Source: Clostridiales bacterium
Lineage (GTDB): Bacteria; Bacillota; Clostridia; Oscillospirales; CAG-272
NCBI GenBank assembly: GCA_003150035.1
Contig: QALR01000007.1
Span: forward strand, 1-64,000
DNA length: 64,000 bases
Direction: 5' to 3'
Shown here: positions 16,365 to 24,988 of the stretch, in pieces
How the letters are laid out: each line of letters begins with the position of its first letter
Position numbering within the stretch: position 1 is the stretch's first letter
Made by a program: the position numbers and the translations under genes
Notes under the pieces: generated by a model
Database searches by the model: none
What the model was told of the DNA's origin: nothing
What the model saw: the letters and a program-made list of their open reading frames with translations, nothing else

Positions 16365-17573
16365 ATGTCATATGCAGAGCGAATCCTTCACTTGCCAAAG
16401 GAAAAATGGCAAGGAACCGTGCTTCCCATCGGCTATACGGCAAACGAATATTATGAGGTAGAGGCGGGGCGCACAGCGGACGGTTTTTCGCTTCTTTTCC
16501 GGAAAAGAGAGGCAGTTCCGCCCATTACGCATTCGCCGGAGGAATATAATTTTCCGGATAAGCTGTATGAGCCATGGTGGGATGGTGCCTGCGCGTGGGG
16601 TGTGACTGAAGAAGATCGCCTTATCGCCGCCATCGAAACTTGTCCTGAGACATGGTCGAATCGGCTGCGCGTGACAGAGCTTTGGGTGGACGTACCTTAT
16701 AGACGGCAGGGACTTGGCCGCGCGCTGATGGCGATTGCGAGGGAGCAGGCGCGGCTGGAACGCCGCCGTGCCGTCATTCTGGAGACACAATCCTGCAATG
16801 CAGGCGCTATTGGCTTTTATTTGCATGAGGGCTTTACCCTTATCGGATGCGATACGTGTGCTTACAGCAACCGCGATATGGAGCGCCGCGAGGTCCGCAT
16901 GGAGCTTGGTTGGTTCCCGCGGCGGCCGGAAAAGGTCTCCCGGCGGGACGTAGAAATCCGAGCAGAGCGTCCGGAAGACTATCACGCGGTCGAGCAGATG
17001 ATCCGACGCGCCTTTTGGAATCAATACCGCCGCGGGTGCGACGAGCATTATCTTCTTCATAAAATGAGAGGGGATGCGGCCTATTTGCCGCAGCTCAGCC
17101 GCATTGCGGTGATGGACGGGGAGATCGTCGGGGGGATTTTTTATACCCGTTCATCAGTTGGCGAGGGAGAACGGCGCCGGGAGGTGCTGACGTTCGGCCC
17201 TCTTGGCGTCGCACCCGAATGGCAGGGATGCGGCATTGGGGAGATGCTGATGCGGGAGACGATGGCTCTTGCCAAAGAGGCGGGATATCCGGGTATCGTC
17301 ATATTTGGCAGTCCCGCGTATTATTCGCGTGTCGGATTCCGCGGCTGCGGGGATTTCGGTATTACTACGCTAGACGGGAAAAATCCTCCTGCTTTTATGG
17401 GGATCGAGCTTATTCCTGGTGCAATGCGGGGAATTTCCGGCGTTTTTCGTGAGGCGGCGCTCTTTGAAACGCTGTCGCCTTCGGATGTGGACGCATTTGA
17501 CCGGAATTTCCCACCAATGAAAAAGCAGTATTTTCCCGCGCAATGGCCACCGGAGGAAAAGACCGCCGAATGA
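16365..17573 (+). CDS. Tandem GNAT acetyltransferase
   Basis: 402 residues with two GNAT folds. The first (about 1-180) has its acetyl-CoA loop at YRRQGLGRALM and the NAGAIGFYLHEGF segment; the second (about 195-350) has WQGCGIGEMLM and SPAYYSRVGF, resembling YhbS-like enzymes. Tandem GNAT proteins acetylate small amines or antibiotics; the substrate is not readable. AAGGAG lies 10 bases before the ATG at 16365. A terminator follows. Confidence 0.85.
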   Translation: MSYAERILHLPKEKWQGTVLPIGYTANEYYEVEAGRTADGFSLLFRKREAVPPITHSPEEYNFPDKLYEPWWDGACAWGVTEEDRLIAAIETCPETWSNRLRVTELWVDVPYRRQGLGRALMAIAREQARLERRRAVILETQSCNAGAIGFYLHEGFTLIGCDTCAYSNRDMERREVRMELGWFPRRPEKVSRRDVEIRAERPEDYHAVEQMIRRAFWNQYRRGCDEHYLLHKMRGDAAYLPQLSRIAVMDGEIVGGIFYTRSSVGEGERRREVLTFGPLGVAPEWQGCGIGEMLMRETMALAKEAGYPGIVIFGSPAYYSRVGFRGCGDFGITTLDGKNPPAFMGIELIPGAMRGISGVFREAALFETLSPSDVDAFDRNFPPMKKQYFPAQWPPEEKTAE

Positions 17574-17606
17574 AAAACCGTTTGGTGGAGTGTTCATAAA
17601 ACAGTT

Positions 17607-17644
17607 AAGCCGACCTATGGTTGCGATCATAGGTCGGCTTTTGT
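17607..17644 (+). terminator. Rho-independent terminator
   Basis: AAGCCGACCTATG pairs perfectly with CATAGGTCGGCTT around an 8-base loop and runs into TTT on the plus strand. It closes the acetyltransferase gene. Confidence 0.85.
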
Positions 17645-17663
17645 AATGCATGTCGGATCAAGA

Positions 17664-17763
17664 AGCTCCTTTGTGCAAAGGGAGCTGTCAGCGAATCTGA
17701 CTGAGGGATTGACACCCCTTCCGCCCCTGCGGGGACCTCCCCTTACATCTGGGGAGGCTTTGG
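17664..17763. repeat. Dispersed gut-Clostridia intergenic repeat
   Basis: Three palindromic parts: AGCTCCTTTgtgcAAAGGGAGCT, then GTCAGCgaatCTGACTGAGGG, then CCTCCCCttacatctGGGGAGG. This layout is familiar from non-coding repeats scattered between genes in many Ruminococcaceae and Lachnospiraceae genomes. A degraded partial copy lies at 46542-46570. Confidence 0.65.
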
Positions 17764-17843
17764 TGCGGTGCAGCACCGCGGATTACGCACTACACCGAAT
17801 GGTGTATAGAAGTGCGTCCTTAAAAAGCAGAATATCTTATGTT

Positions 17844-18481
17844 TTACAGGATATGATCTGTTATGCAATCGTACCAATGAACGTAGGTTGTGCCATTTAC
17901 GATAAGCCTGTCATTTTCGGGAAACTGTTCGCTCCAAGGTTTCTTATATCGGTCAATAGCCCAATCATCACGATTATATCTGCGCCACAGAATCGTCTTT
18001 CCCTCTTTGTCCAAGAATTGCTCGGAAACCACACCGCAGTTATAGGTTTCAATATCCATTACGCACACGGTGTCATAACTTTTGCCTCCAATGGTAACGG
18101 TATATCTGCCAACAATATCAAGGAGGAAATCTTTGTTCACGCTCGTAACAGAGTTTCCAACTCTCTGAATATCACCTTTAACGGACAGATTCGTTTCGTT
18201 TCCGCAATTATCTTCTCCAAATCCCCAGTTCAGCATAAATTCATCGCCGTCAAGGAAAGTGATGTAATTGCGAACGTCTCCGTCATTTCGGAGTGTTGCA
18301 AGGTAACGACAATCCATGCCTTAAAAGAGTCTTTGTTTTTTAATTGTGAGAACTTTTGACAAGCGGTAAGATAAACCTCTTGTAAAACATCGTCTGCATC
18401 CGCTTTTGAGTTCAAACGAAATCTCACAAAACGCTCTACAGACACTCGTTGGGCTTCCAACAATGTTTCAAATTCATCCAT
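17844..18481 (-). pseudogene. ECF-type sigma factor gene with internal deletion
   Basis: From the ATG at 18481 (AGAGGTG upstream) the frame encodes the sigma-2 region, including SKADADDVLQEVYLTA and LKNKDSFKAWI. It then breaks near 18320-18330. The continuation in another frame (ending at 17844) is the C-terminal extension of the same family, with WRRYNRDDWAIDRYKKPWSE and VHWYDCITDHIL. The end of sigma-2 and all of sigma-4 are missing, so a deletion joined the two ends out of frame. The product cannot work as a sigma factor. Confidence 0.7.
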
Positions 18482-18579
18482 ATCATCACCTCTTTTGTTC
18501 TATGAGTGATTAAAACCGGTTTCACTTATATAGACGGGTGCCGGTATTGAAAGGTTCATTTTGATTGATAAAAAATTAA

Positions 18580-18608
18580 GCGGCACTCGACATGATTTCG
18601 AGTGCCGC
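18580..18608 (-). terminator. Terminator downstream of tRNA-Gly/Thr
   Basis: GCGGCACTCGA pairs perfectly with TCGAGTGCCGC; on the minus strand it is followed by TTAATTTTTT. It can end leftward transcripts coming from the tRNA genes, although it is about 290 bases beyond them. Confidence 0.6.
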
Positions 18609-18781
18609 AATGAATTGTTTTATGACGCCCTGACATTCCGGTGCGGTTTTTCTGTTTTTCAGAGCAAGCAAGTGCCGGAGCGTGATAAACGGACGAGATA
18701 TCACTTTTCCTCGGCGCTTTCATGTGACATGTCCGTATAAGAAAAGAACAGCAGATTTTCCGGAAATCTTTCTCATACCGG

Positions 18782-18810
18782 TTGCATTTCTTTTCCTGCC
18801 GCGCTATAAT
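18782..18810 (+). promoter_or_regulatory. Orphan sigma-A-like promoter
   Basis: TTGCAT (18782-18787), 17-base spacer, TATAAT (18805-18810) on the plus strand. The next plus-strand gene is rsmA 355 bases away, with two tRNA genes in antisense between. It may drive rsmA or an antisense transcript. Confidence 0.45.
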
Positions 18811-18894
18811 AGATAAAGTTTGCGTGCGCCGGAACGCGGCGCAAAGAGAGAAGCGCAAAAAATGACCGCGAACGATATGCCGTCCGCGGCGATA

Positions 18895-18968
18895 TGGAGC
18901 AGGCGACGGGAATCGAACCCGCATAATCAGCTTGGGAAGCTGAGATTCTGCCACTGAACTACGCCTGC
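18895..18968 (-). tRNA. tRNA-Gly (CCC), CCA encoded
   Basis: A 74-base cloverleaf with acceptor GCAGGCG pairing CGCCTGC, anticodon loop TTCCCAA giving CCC, T-arm GGGTTCGATTCCC and encoded CCA. Confidence 0.9.
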
Positions 18969-18992
18969 AAAAAAACTCCGCGAGCGGAGTTC

Positions 18993-19068
18993 TGGAGCTA
19001 ATGGGGGGACTCGAACCCCCGACCTGTTGATTACGAATCAACTGCTCTACCAACTGAGCCACATTAGC
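18993..19068 (-). tRNA. tRNA-Thr (CGT), CCA encoded
   Basis: A 76-base cloverleaf with acceptor GCTAATG pairing CATTAGC, anticodon loop TTCGTAA giving CGT, and encoded CCA. A short hairpin ACTCCGCGAGCGGAGT (18975-18990) separates it from tRNA-Gly. Confidence 0.9.
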
Positions 19069-19089
19069 ATCGGATTTTTTGCATGGACT

Positions 19090-19118
19090 ATTTTATCATA
19101 ACAAAAACGGTTTGTCAA
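19090..19118 (-). promoter_or_regulatory. Sigma-A promoter of the tRNA-Thr/Gly unit
   Basis: On the minus strand TTGACA (19118-19113), 17 bases, TAAAAT (19095-19090), 22 bases before the tRNA-Thr 5' end. Confidence 0.8.
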
Positions 19119-19165
19119 CACCAAAATCAAAATATAAAGAGAATTTCTGAAAGGAACTGTCATCT

Positions 19166-20020
19166 ATGCGGCTGACGGATATTTCAACGGTTCGTTCCCT
19201 GATGCAAAAATATGAGATCGCCCCGCAAAAGCGATACGGCCAAAACTTTCTCGTCAACGAAAACACCGTGTGCCGGATTGCGGATATAGCGGGGGCAGGA
19301 GAGCGGGAGCTTGGCATCCTTGAAATCGGTCCCGGCATCGGGACGCTGACCCAAAAGCTTTCGGAACGCTATCGCAAGGTCGTTGCGGTTGAACTGGATC
19401 GTTCCCTTTTGCCGGTGCTTGAGGAAACGCTCTCAGATTGTGAAAACGTCAAAGTGGTGCAGGGCGACGCGTTGAAAATCGATCTTGCGGCGCTTGTCAG
19501 AGAGGAATTTGACGGCGGGCGCGTAGCGGTCTGCGCCAACCTTCCTTATTATATCACATCCCCCATTCTTTTGCGCCTGCTTGAAACGGACGGGCTTTTT
19601 GAATCGGTGACCGTTATGATTCAAAAGGAGGTGGCGGACAGAATCTGCGCAGCGCCGAACACCCCGGAATATGGTGCGATTACAGCAGTTTGCGCGTATT
19701 ATGCCGAAACGGAAAAGTGCTTTTCCGTTTCGCCGTCGAGCTTTGTTCCGCCCCCGAAAGTAACCTCGCAGGTCATTCATATGAACCTTTATAGGGAGCC
19801 GCCCGTACAATGTAAGAGCCGGCAAAATCTGATGCGGATTATCCGTGGCGCGTTTGCCAAGCGGAGAAAAACACTGGCCAATTCCCTCGCAGGGGAGACC
19901 TCGCGGCACACAAAGGCAGAAATCGAGCAGGTGCTTGCGGCGCTTGGTTATCAAGGCGTCCGGGGCGAGACGCTCGGGCTTTCGGATTTCGCACGGATTT
20001 CTGATGCTATAGAATTATAG
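19166..20020 (+). CDS. rsmA: 16S rRNA dimethyladenosine transferase
   Basis: 284 residues, normal for RsmA/KsgA. The start IAPQKRYGQNFLVNENTV is the family signature; EIGPGIGTLT is the S-adenosylmethionine loop, VEL and QGDALK the following binding positions, and NLPYYITSPIL the N6-adenine catalytic motif. It dimethylates two adjacent adenines near the 3' end of 16S rRNA during small-subunit assembly. AAAGGA precedes the ATG. It is followed by structured element A and murD. Confidence 0.96.
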   Translation: MRLTDISTVRSLMQKYEIAPQKRYGQNFLVNENTVCRIADIAGAGERELGILEIGPGIGTLTQKLSERYRKVVAVELDRSLLPVLEETLSDCENVKVVQGDALKIDLAALVREEFDGGRVAVCANLPYYITSPILLRLLETDGLFESVTVMIQKEVADRICAAPNTPEYGAITAVCAYYAETEKCFSVSPSSFVPPPKVTSQVIHMNLYREPPVQCKSRQNLMRIIRGAFAKRRKTLANSLAGETSRHTKAEIEQVLAALGYQGVRGETLGLSDFARISDAIEL

Positions 20021-20026
20021 GTGTAG

Positions 20027-20160
20027 AAGCAGATGTCCCCGCCTTCCTTGGCGAGGCGGTCATTTCAGTCTTTATTGAGGATGAAAATCCTTCGTGAACC
20101 CCAGAGGAGCATTTGCTCCCTGCTCAGGCCGTCATCTTTGCGGCCTGATGGTGCGAGCTT
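20027..20160 (+). repeat. Structured intergenic element, copy A
   Basis: Shares the opening GCAGATGTCCCCGCCT with copy B. Hairpins include CCGCC...GGCGG, GAGGATGAAAATCCTTC, GGAGCATTTGCTCC (20106-20119) and CAGGCCG...CGGCCTG (20125-20147), with AAGC/GCTT available to close the ends. It ends 54 bases before murD. Unknown function. Confidence 0.55.
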
Positions 20161-20214
20161 ATAGGTTTTGTTCCCATTGAAATCAAATTTCAGCGAATCG
20201 GAAGAGGAGGCTTT

Positions 20215-21603
20215 ATGAACGAAAAGATAGAATCATTCAAAAAAGGAATAGAGGGAAAAAAGGTCGCTCTTGTCGGCATGGGTATCAGCAACCGTGCGGC
20301 GGTAGATTTTCTGCTGTCCTGCGGAGTGGTTCTCACCGCACGCGACAAAAGCGACGCACCGGACGATGAGACGGCGGAGTTTCTGACGGCGCGCGGTGTA
20401 CGCATGGTCTATGGAGACGGGTATCTTTCGGAGCTTGACGAGGATGTGATTTTCAAATCACCCGGCATCCGATACGATGTCCCGGAGCTCCTTGCAGCAA
20501 GAGCCCGCGGGGCCGTCGTGACCTCGGAAATGGAGCTCATGGTCTCCCTTTGCCCGTGCAGGATTTTTGCCGTGACAGGCAGCGACGGCAAAACGACCAC
20601 GACGACCCTCATCGCCAAAATGTTGGAGCGGGCGGCGGCAAAATCCGGTGCGCATGTATTTCTCGGCGGAAATATCGGCACGCCGCTTCTTTCCGAGGTG
20701 GAGAAAATGCGGGAGGAGGACTTCGCTGTGCTGGAGCTTTCGAGCTTTCAGCTGCATACGATGCGTTTTGCCCCGTACTGCGCGGTGATTACCAATGTTA
20801 CACCGAACCACCTCAACTGGCATACCTCGATGGAGGAATACATAGACAGCAAGAAAAATCTGTATCGTTATCAGAATGCGGGCTGCCGGCTTGTGCTCAA
20901 TGCGGAAAATGAAATCACGCGGAAAATGGAAGAGGAAGCGTCCGCCGCGGTCACGCTGTTTTCTTCTGCGCACACACTCGCCCACCGGAACGCCTGCTAT
21001 TTCCGGGACGGGGCTATCTTCTATTATGACGGGACGGAGCATTTTGTCATGAATCGCTCCGACATCAAGCTTGTGGGCATGCACAATGTGGAAAATTACA
21101 TGGCGGCGATTGGCGCCGTTTGGGGCATCGTGGATGTCGCTGATATGACGGAGGTCGCGCGCACCTTCGGAGGCGTCCGGCATCGGATCGAGCTTGTAGC
21201 GGAAAAAAACGGCGTAAAATTCTACAACAGCTCGATCGACACAAGTCCCACGCGCACGCTTGCGGCGCTTGCCTCTTTTGAGACACCGCTGATTGTCATT
21301 GTCGGCGGCTATGACAAGCATATCCCGATCGAGCCGCTTATTGCCCCGCTTGCCCAGAAAGCCAAATTCGTCATGGCGACGGGCGCAACCGGCATGCAGG
21401 TGCTGACGGAGCTGCAATCGCACGGCTATCCGCGGGAGCGGATCGCCTATATCGGTTCATTTGACGATGCGGTGCGGTATGCCGCGGGTCTCGCCCATCC
21501 GGGAGACACGGTGATCCTGTCTCCAGCGGCGGCAAGCTTTGACGCTTTTCCGAATTTTGAGCGCCGCGGCGACCGTTTCTGCGAACTTGTAAAAGCATTA
21601 TGA
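20215..21603 (+). CDS. murD: UDP-N-acetylmuramoyl-L-alanine--D-glutamate ligase
   Basis: 462 residues. It has the N-terminal nucleotide-sugar domain (VALVGMGISNRAAVDFL), the ATP loop VTGSDGKTTTTTL, the catalytic ELSSFQL segment, NVTPNHLNWH, the central GVRHRIELV and the C-terminal LSPAAASFDAFPNFERRGD. It adds D-glutamate to UDP-MurNAc-L-alanine in the cytoplasm. GGAGG lies just upstream of the ATG. It stands alone, not in a mur/fts cluster. Confidence 0.95.
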   Translation: MNEKIESFKKGIEGKKVALVGMGISNRAAVDFLLSCGVVLTARDKSDAPDDETAEFLTARGVRMVYGDGYLSELDEDVIFKSPGIRYDVPELLAARARGAVVTSEMELMVSLCPCRIFAVTGSDGKTTTTTLIAKMLERAAAKSGAHVFLGGNIGTPLLSEVEKMREEDFAVLELSSFQLHTMRFAPYCAVITNVTPNHLNWHTSMEEYIDSKKNLYRYQNAGCRLVLNAENEITRKMEEEASAAVTLFSSAHTLAHRNACYFRDGAIFYYDGTEHFVMNRSDIKLVGMHNVENYMAAIGAVWGIVDVADMTEVARTFGGVRHRIELVAEKNGVKFYNSSIDTSPTRTLAALASFETPLIVIVGGYDKHIPIEPLIAPLAQKAKFVMATGATGMQVLTELQSHGYPRERIAYIGSFDDAVRYAAGLAHPGDTVILSPAAASFDAFPNFERRGDRFCELVKAL

Positions 21604-21607
21604 TATA

Positions 21608-21725
21608 GGCAAGATGTTCCCATCTCGTTCAGCTATGCCAAAGCAGGCGGCGGGATCTGTTTGTGCTTTCAAAGGAAGCCCTATCTTCTGCCGAAAGCGC
21701 AGTGCGACTTGGTGCGCATCTTGCC
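21608..21725 (+). repeat. Structured intergenic element, copy C
   Basis: The ends GGCAAGATG (21608-21616) and CATCTTGCC (21717-21725) pair over 9 bases and close a 118-base domain. Inside, GCTTTC/GAAAGC (21665-21698) carries the loop AAGCCCTATCTTC. The interior GGCGGCGGG, CTGTTT, CTTTCAA and CTGCC blocks align with copy B. It ends 52 bases before the next start codon. Confidence 0.55.
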
Positions 21726-21777
21726 ATGTCACATAATGGGGCACTTGTGGAATTCTAAAAAGGAAGGATAAAAAAAC

Positions 21778-22818
21778 ATGGAAGCAAAAAATCTGCTTGC
21801 GAGTCTTTCCGGACTTATGTCTGTGGTTGGATTCAAGTCATACGACGAGGCGGCGCTTTCAGCGCTTGTCGGTCCGTATTTTGACGAGCACGAGTACGAC
21901 CGGGTGGGAAACCACATTTTTATTCGCCGGTGCGGAAAGGCGGGCGCCAAAAAACTTTTGATTGATGCCCATTATGATGAAGTCGGCTTGATGGTCAAGG
22001 GTATCACGGCGCAGGGACATCTGCGTGTATGCGGACAGGGTGGTGTGGATGCCCGCATTCTGCCCGCCGCCGAGGTGGTCGTTTATGGAAAAACGTGTTT
22101 GCACGGCATCGTTCTGACAAAGCCGAGGGAGCTTATGTTCGGAGACGAAAGCGGCCGGCTTGTGCCGGTGACGGAGCTTCTTGTCGATACCGGCCTTACA
22201 AGAGAGGAAGCGGAAAAGGCGGCTCCTATCGGTACGCCTGTCGGCTTTGAGCCGGTATATACAGAGCTTGCGGGAGGATATCTTGCCGGTAAGGGCTTTG
22301 ACAACAAATGCTCGTCCGCCGCGGCGATTCTGGCGGTATCGCAGCTCGATATGTCCGCGCTGGGATGCGATGTTTATGTTTCGCTTTCCGCAAGAGAGGA
22401 GGTGGGACACCGTGCTGTTACGGCTGCGGCATTCCGCATCCGCCCGGATGCGGCGCTCGTGCTGGATGTGACCTTCGGCTATGCGCCGGATGGCGAAAAG
22501 CCGGGAGATTCCGAGATGAAGGGTGGCCCTGTCCTCTCGCTTTCTGCGATTTTGGATAAACCTCTCACGGATTTTGTCATAGAAACGGCTAAGGAGCAGG
22601 CCATTCCCATCCAGACAGTGGTGGAGGCGACGAGCACCGGAACCCATGCGGATGCGCTGGTTTATGCGGCCGGCGGGATTCCGACGGCGCTTGTCGGGAT
22701 CCCGATCTGGTTTATGCATACGGCAAATGAGATCTTAAATATGGAAGACGTTGAAAATACCGCGCGCCTTGTGACGGCGGTCATTCGCCGTAAATACGGG
22801 ACAGGCGGAAAGGAGTGA
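21778..22818 (+). CDS. M42-family aminopeptidase, first of three
   Basis: 346 residues. The two-metal site is intact: His65 and Asp67 in DAHYDEVG, Asp175 in GKGFDNKCS, Glu207-Glu208 in SAREEVG (catalytic base plus ligand), Asp in ALVLDVTFG and a late His in WFMHTANE. M42 enzymes are cytoplasmic cobalt or zinc aminopeptidases, usually dodecameric, that trim short peptides. It overlaps the ribosome site of the second paralogue, so the genes are co-transcribed. Confidence 0.9.
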   Translation: MEAKNLLASLSGLMSVVGFKSYDEAALSALVGPYFDEHEYDRVGNHIFIRRCGKAGAKKLLIDAHYDEVGLMVKGITAQGHLRVCGQGGVDARILPAAEVVVYGKTCLHGIVLTKPRELMFGDESGRLVPVTELLVDTGLTREEAEKAAPIGTPVGFEPVYTELAGGYLAGKGFDNKCSSAAAILAVSQLDMSALGCDVYVSLSAREEVGHRAVTAAAFRIRPDAALVLDVTFGYAPDGEKPGDSEMKGGPVLSLSAILDKPLTDFVIETAKEQAIPIQTVVEATSTGTHADALVYAAGGIPTALVGIPIWFMHTANEILNMEDVENTARLVTAVIRRKYGTGGKE

Positions 22819-22823
22819 AAAAA

Positions 22824-23876
22824 ATGGAAAGAGAAGCTCTTCTTGCCGCGCTTGCGCGCGTTATCGCGCCCTCGGGCTGTGAGACGGCGGCGGCACAGTA
22901 TCTTTTGGAAAAGCTTGCCGGCATATACGATGAAACCTGGACGGATGGTGCCGGCAATCTGATTTTCAAAATATCCTCCGGTGAAAACTGTGGGAAAGGG
23001 CGGCTTATGCTCGCGGCACATATGGATGAATGCGGGTTTATGATAAAAAACATCGATACGGACGGAAGGGCCAGAATCGCGGTGCTGGGAAATCTGGATA
23101 CACGTACCTTGTCGGGACGTCGGATATCCATGACATCCGGTGTGCGGGGCGTCGTCTGCGCAAAGCCGATCCATGCACAGTCGGGCGACGAGCGTGCAAA
23201 GCCGACGCCCGCGGACAAGCTTTATATCGAATTTGGCTTTGGAAACCGTGAGGAGGCGGAAACGCTTGTGCATGTCGGCGATTACGGTGCATTTGAACCC
23301 AAGTTTACGCCGCTTGCCGACGGGTTTTACGCGGGAAAGGCGCTTGGAGGGCGTTCCATGTGCGCGCTCCTTTGCGAGCTTGCGGAAAGGATTCGGAAGA
23401 CGGACAAGAGTCACCTTGCAGCAGATGAGATTTTCCTTGTTTTTTCTGTAAAACGGGAAATTGCAAGAGCACAGTTTGCTGTGGAAACGGCAGCTTTCAC
23501 GATTCGGCCGGACTGCGCGATTCTGCTTGACGCGGCACCCGCCGCAGATTTCGGGGACGTGCCGGAGGCGGCATGCGGCGCTGCCCTTGGATCAGGCGTT
23601 GTGATTGCGCCGGCGGATGCCGGAACCATTTACGATAGGGAGCTTTTCGCGCGGGCAGTGGATGTGGCAAAAGCGCACGGTGTGCAGCATCAATATCCCA
23701 CGAGTGCGGCGCTGCCCGGCGGAGAGGGAAAAACTGTCCATAAGGCGGCGTCCGGCGTGCGCACACTCTCGCTTGGCATTCCGACGAGAAACCTGCATTC
23801 CGGTGCGGAAATCATTCAGATTTCGGATTATGAAGCGGCGCTGTCGTTGACAGGCGCGCTTGTGATGCAGCCATAA
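22824..23876 (+). CDS. M42-like protein lacking catalytic residues
   Basis: 350 residues, clearly M42-like: AAHMDECG keeps His66 and Asp68. However, the bridging Asp is replaced (GKALGGRS, Gly175) and the catalytic Glu of the EE pair is Arg211 in SVKREIARA. The later Asp (ILLDAAP) and His (TRNLHSGAE) remain. It is likely inactive or altered in chemistry and may act as a structural or regulatory partner of its neighbours. AAAGGAG lies 8 bases before the ATG at 22824. Confidence 0.85.
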   Translation: MEREALLAALARVIAPSGCETAAAQYLLEKLAGIYDETWTDGAGNLIFKISSGENCGKGRLMLAAHMDECGFMIKNIDTDGRARIAVLGNLDTRTLSGRRISMTSGVRGVVCAKPIHAQSGDERAKPTPADKLYIEFGFGNREEAETLVHVGDYGAFEPKFTPLADGFYAGKALGGRSMCALLCELAERIRKTDKSHLAADEIFLVFSVKREIARAQFAVETAAFTIRPDCAILLDAAPAADFGDVPEAACGAALGSGVVIAPADAGTIYDRELFARAVDVAKAHGVQHQYPTSAALPGGEGKTVHKAASGVRTLSLGIPTRNLHSGAEIIQISDYEAALSLTGALVMQP

Positions 23877-23963
23877 CAGGAAAAGAGAAAAAGAGCGGAC
23901 AGGCGGGAAAGAGAAACCACGCCTTCCGCTTTCGGAAAATGAATATCAGAAAGGATGAAAACT

Positions 23964-24962
23964 ATGTTTGCAAGACTGAAAAAATTCATCTACGCGCCCG
24001 GCGTATCCGGGGACGAGGGAAATATCGCTTCCGTCATTGCGGCGGATATCGCTCCGTATGTGGACAAGGTGTATACCGACGCGATGGGAAATCTCTACGC
24101 TTTCAAAAAGGGAACAGGGAAAAATCCAAAGAAGCTGATGTTTGCCGCACATATGGACGAAATTGGTTTTATGGTGAGCTTTATTGATGAGCGGGGCTAC
24201 CTGCGCGTTTCCAAGATGGGCGGAATCAACTACAATGCCGCTGCTTTTTCCGAGGTGGAATTCCGGAGCGGCCTTGTCGGTGTGATCGTGCCGGAGGCAA
24301 GGACGGCGGCAAAGGATTTTCGACCTGAGGTATTTTATGTTGATATCGGTGCGAAAAGCAAGAAGGATGCGGAGCGCCGCGTCAAAATCGGTGATACCTG
24401 CCGGATTGCGCCGAGGCTGATTCGCCTTGCCGGCAGTCGTGTAGCAGGGCGCCCGATTGACGACCGAATCGGCTGCCTCATGCTCTTTGAGGCGGCGATA
24501 TCGGCACAGCATTTTGAAAACGACACTTATTTTGTCTTTACCGTTCAGGAAGAGGTCGGGGTACGAGGAGCAAAGACTTCTGCTTTTTCCATAGCGCCCG
24601 ATTATGCCGTGGCGGTGGACATCGGGGGTGCCGGCGATATTCCGAACTGCGCGCCGTTTGAGGTAGTGCTCGGGCGCGGAATCGCCGTCAAGCTCAAGGA
24701 TGGCATGGTCATTTGTCATAAGAAAATGATAGAGGCGATGAAATCGGTTGCCGAAGCGGGAAACATTCCGATTCAATATGAGGTGTTGGAGTCCGGCGGC
24801 ACGGATACCTGCATGCTCCAACAGGCGGCGGGCGGCTGCGTGGCGGGCGCACTTTCCGTTCCGACCCGGTACGGTCATAGCGCGGTCGAGGTGATTGATA
24901 TGAACGATGTGTCGGGCGGCGTGAAGATCCTCGCTGGGCTTTGCGGGACACGCTTTGAATGA
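23964..24962 (+). CDS. M42-family aminopeptidase, third of three
   Basis: 332 residues. The metal site is complete: His63 and Asp65 (AAHMDEIG), Asp166 (GRPIDDRIG), Glu196-Glu197 (TVQEEVGVRG), Asp in AVDIGGAGD and the late His in TRYGHSAVE. ESGGTDTC is the usual specificity loop. The ATG at 23964 lies 8 bases after AAAGGA; the upstream ATG at 23955 overlaps that site. An 87-base gap with an imperfect hairpin (AGCGGACAGGCG with CGCCTTCCGCT) separates it from the second paralogue. Confidence 0.92.
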   Translation: MFARLKKFIYAPGVSGDEGNIASVIAADIAPYVDKVYTDAMGNLYAFKKGTGKNPKKLMFAAHMDEIGFMVSFIDERGYLRVSKMGGINYNAAAFSEVEFRSGLVGVIVPEARTAAKDFRPEVFYVDIGAKSKKDAERRVKIGDTCRIAPRLIRLAGSRVAGRPIDDRIGCLMLFEAAISAQHFENDTYFVFTVQEEVGVRGAKTSAFSIAPDYAVAVDIGGAGDIPNCAPFEVVLGRGIAVKLKDGMVICHKKMIEAMKSVAEAGNIPIQYEVLESGGTDTCMLQQAAGGCVAGALSVPTRYGHSAVEVIDMNDVSGGVKILAGLCGTRFE

Positions 24963-24988
24963 TACAAACGGATTGTCATATCATCAAA

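Larger units (their letters stand above)
18482..18894. other. Gene-free stretch with hairpin and orphan promoter
   Basis: I find no credible gene in these 413 bases. They contain a terminator-like hairpin (18580-18608), an isolated sigma-A-like promoter on the plus strand (18782-18810) and a small hairpin ACCGCG...CCGCGG near 18865-18889. The remainder is featureless to me. Confidence 0.5.

Noticed and set aside
17646..18359. 237-codon plus-strand frame over the sigma pseudogene
   Set aside because: It runs through the dispersed repeat and antisense to recognisable sigma-factor coding sequence.
18556..19062. Frame starting MAQLVEQLIRNQQVGGSSPP on the minus strand
   Set aside because: This is the common spurious translation of tRNA genes (here tRNA-Thr and tRNA-Gly).
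20027..20160. T-box or known riboswitch ahead of murD
   Set aside because: The T-box antiterminator sequence is absent and the stems do not match any riboswitch consensus I can recall; it is listed as an unclassified element.
22824..23876. Middle M42 gene as a pseudogene
   Set aside because: It is full length with a good ribosome site and no stop or frameshift; only catalytic residues changed, so it is called as a coding gene.
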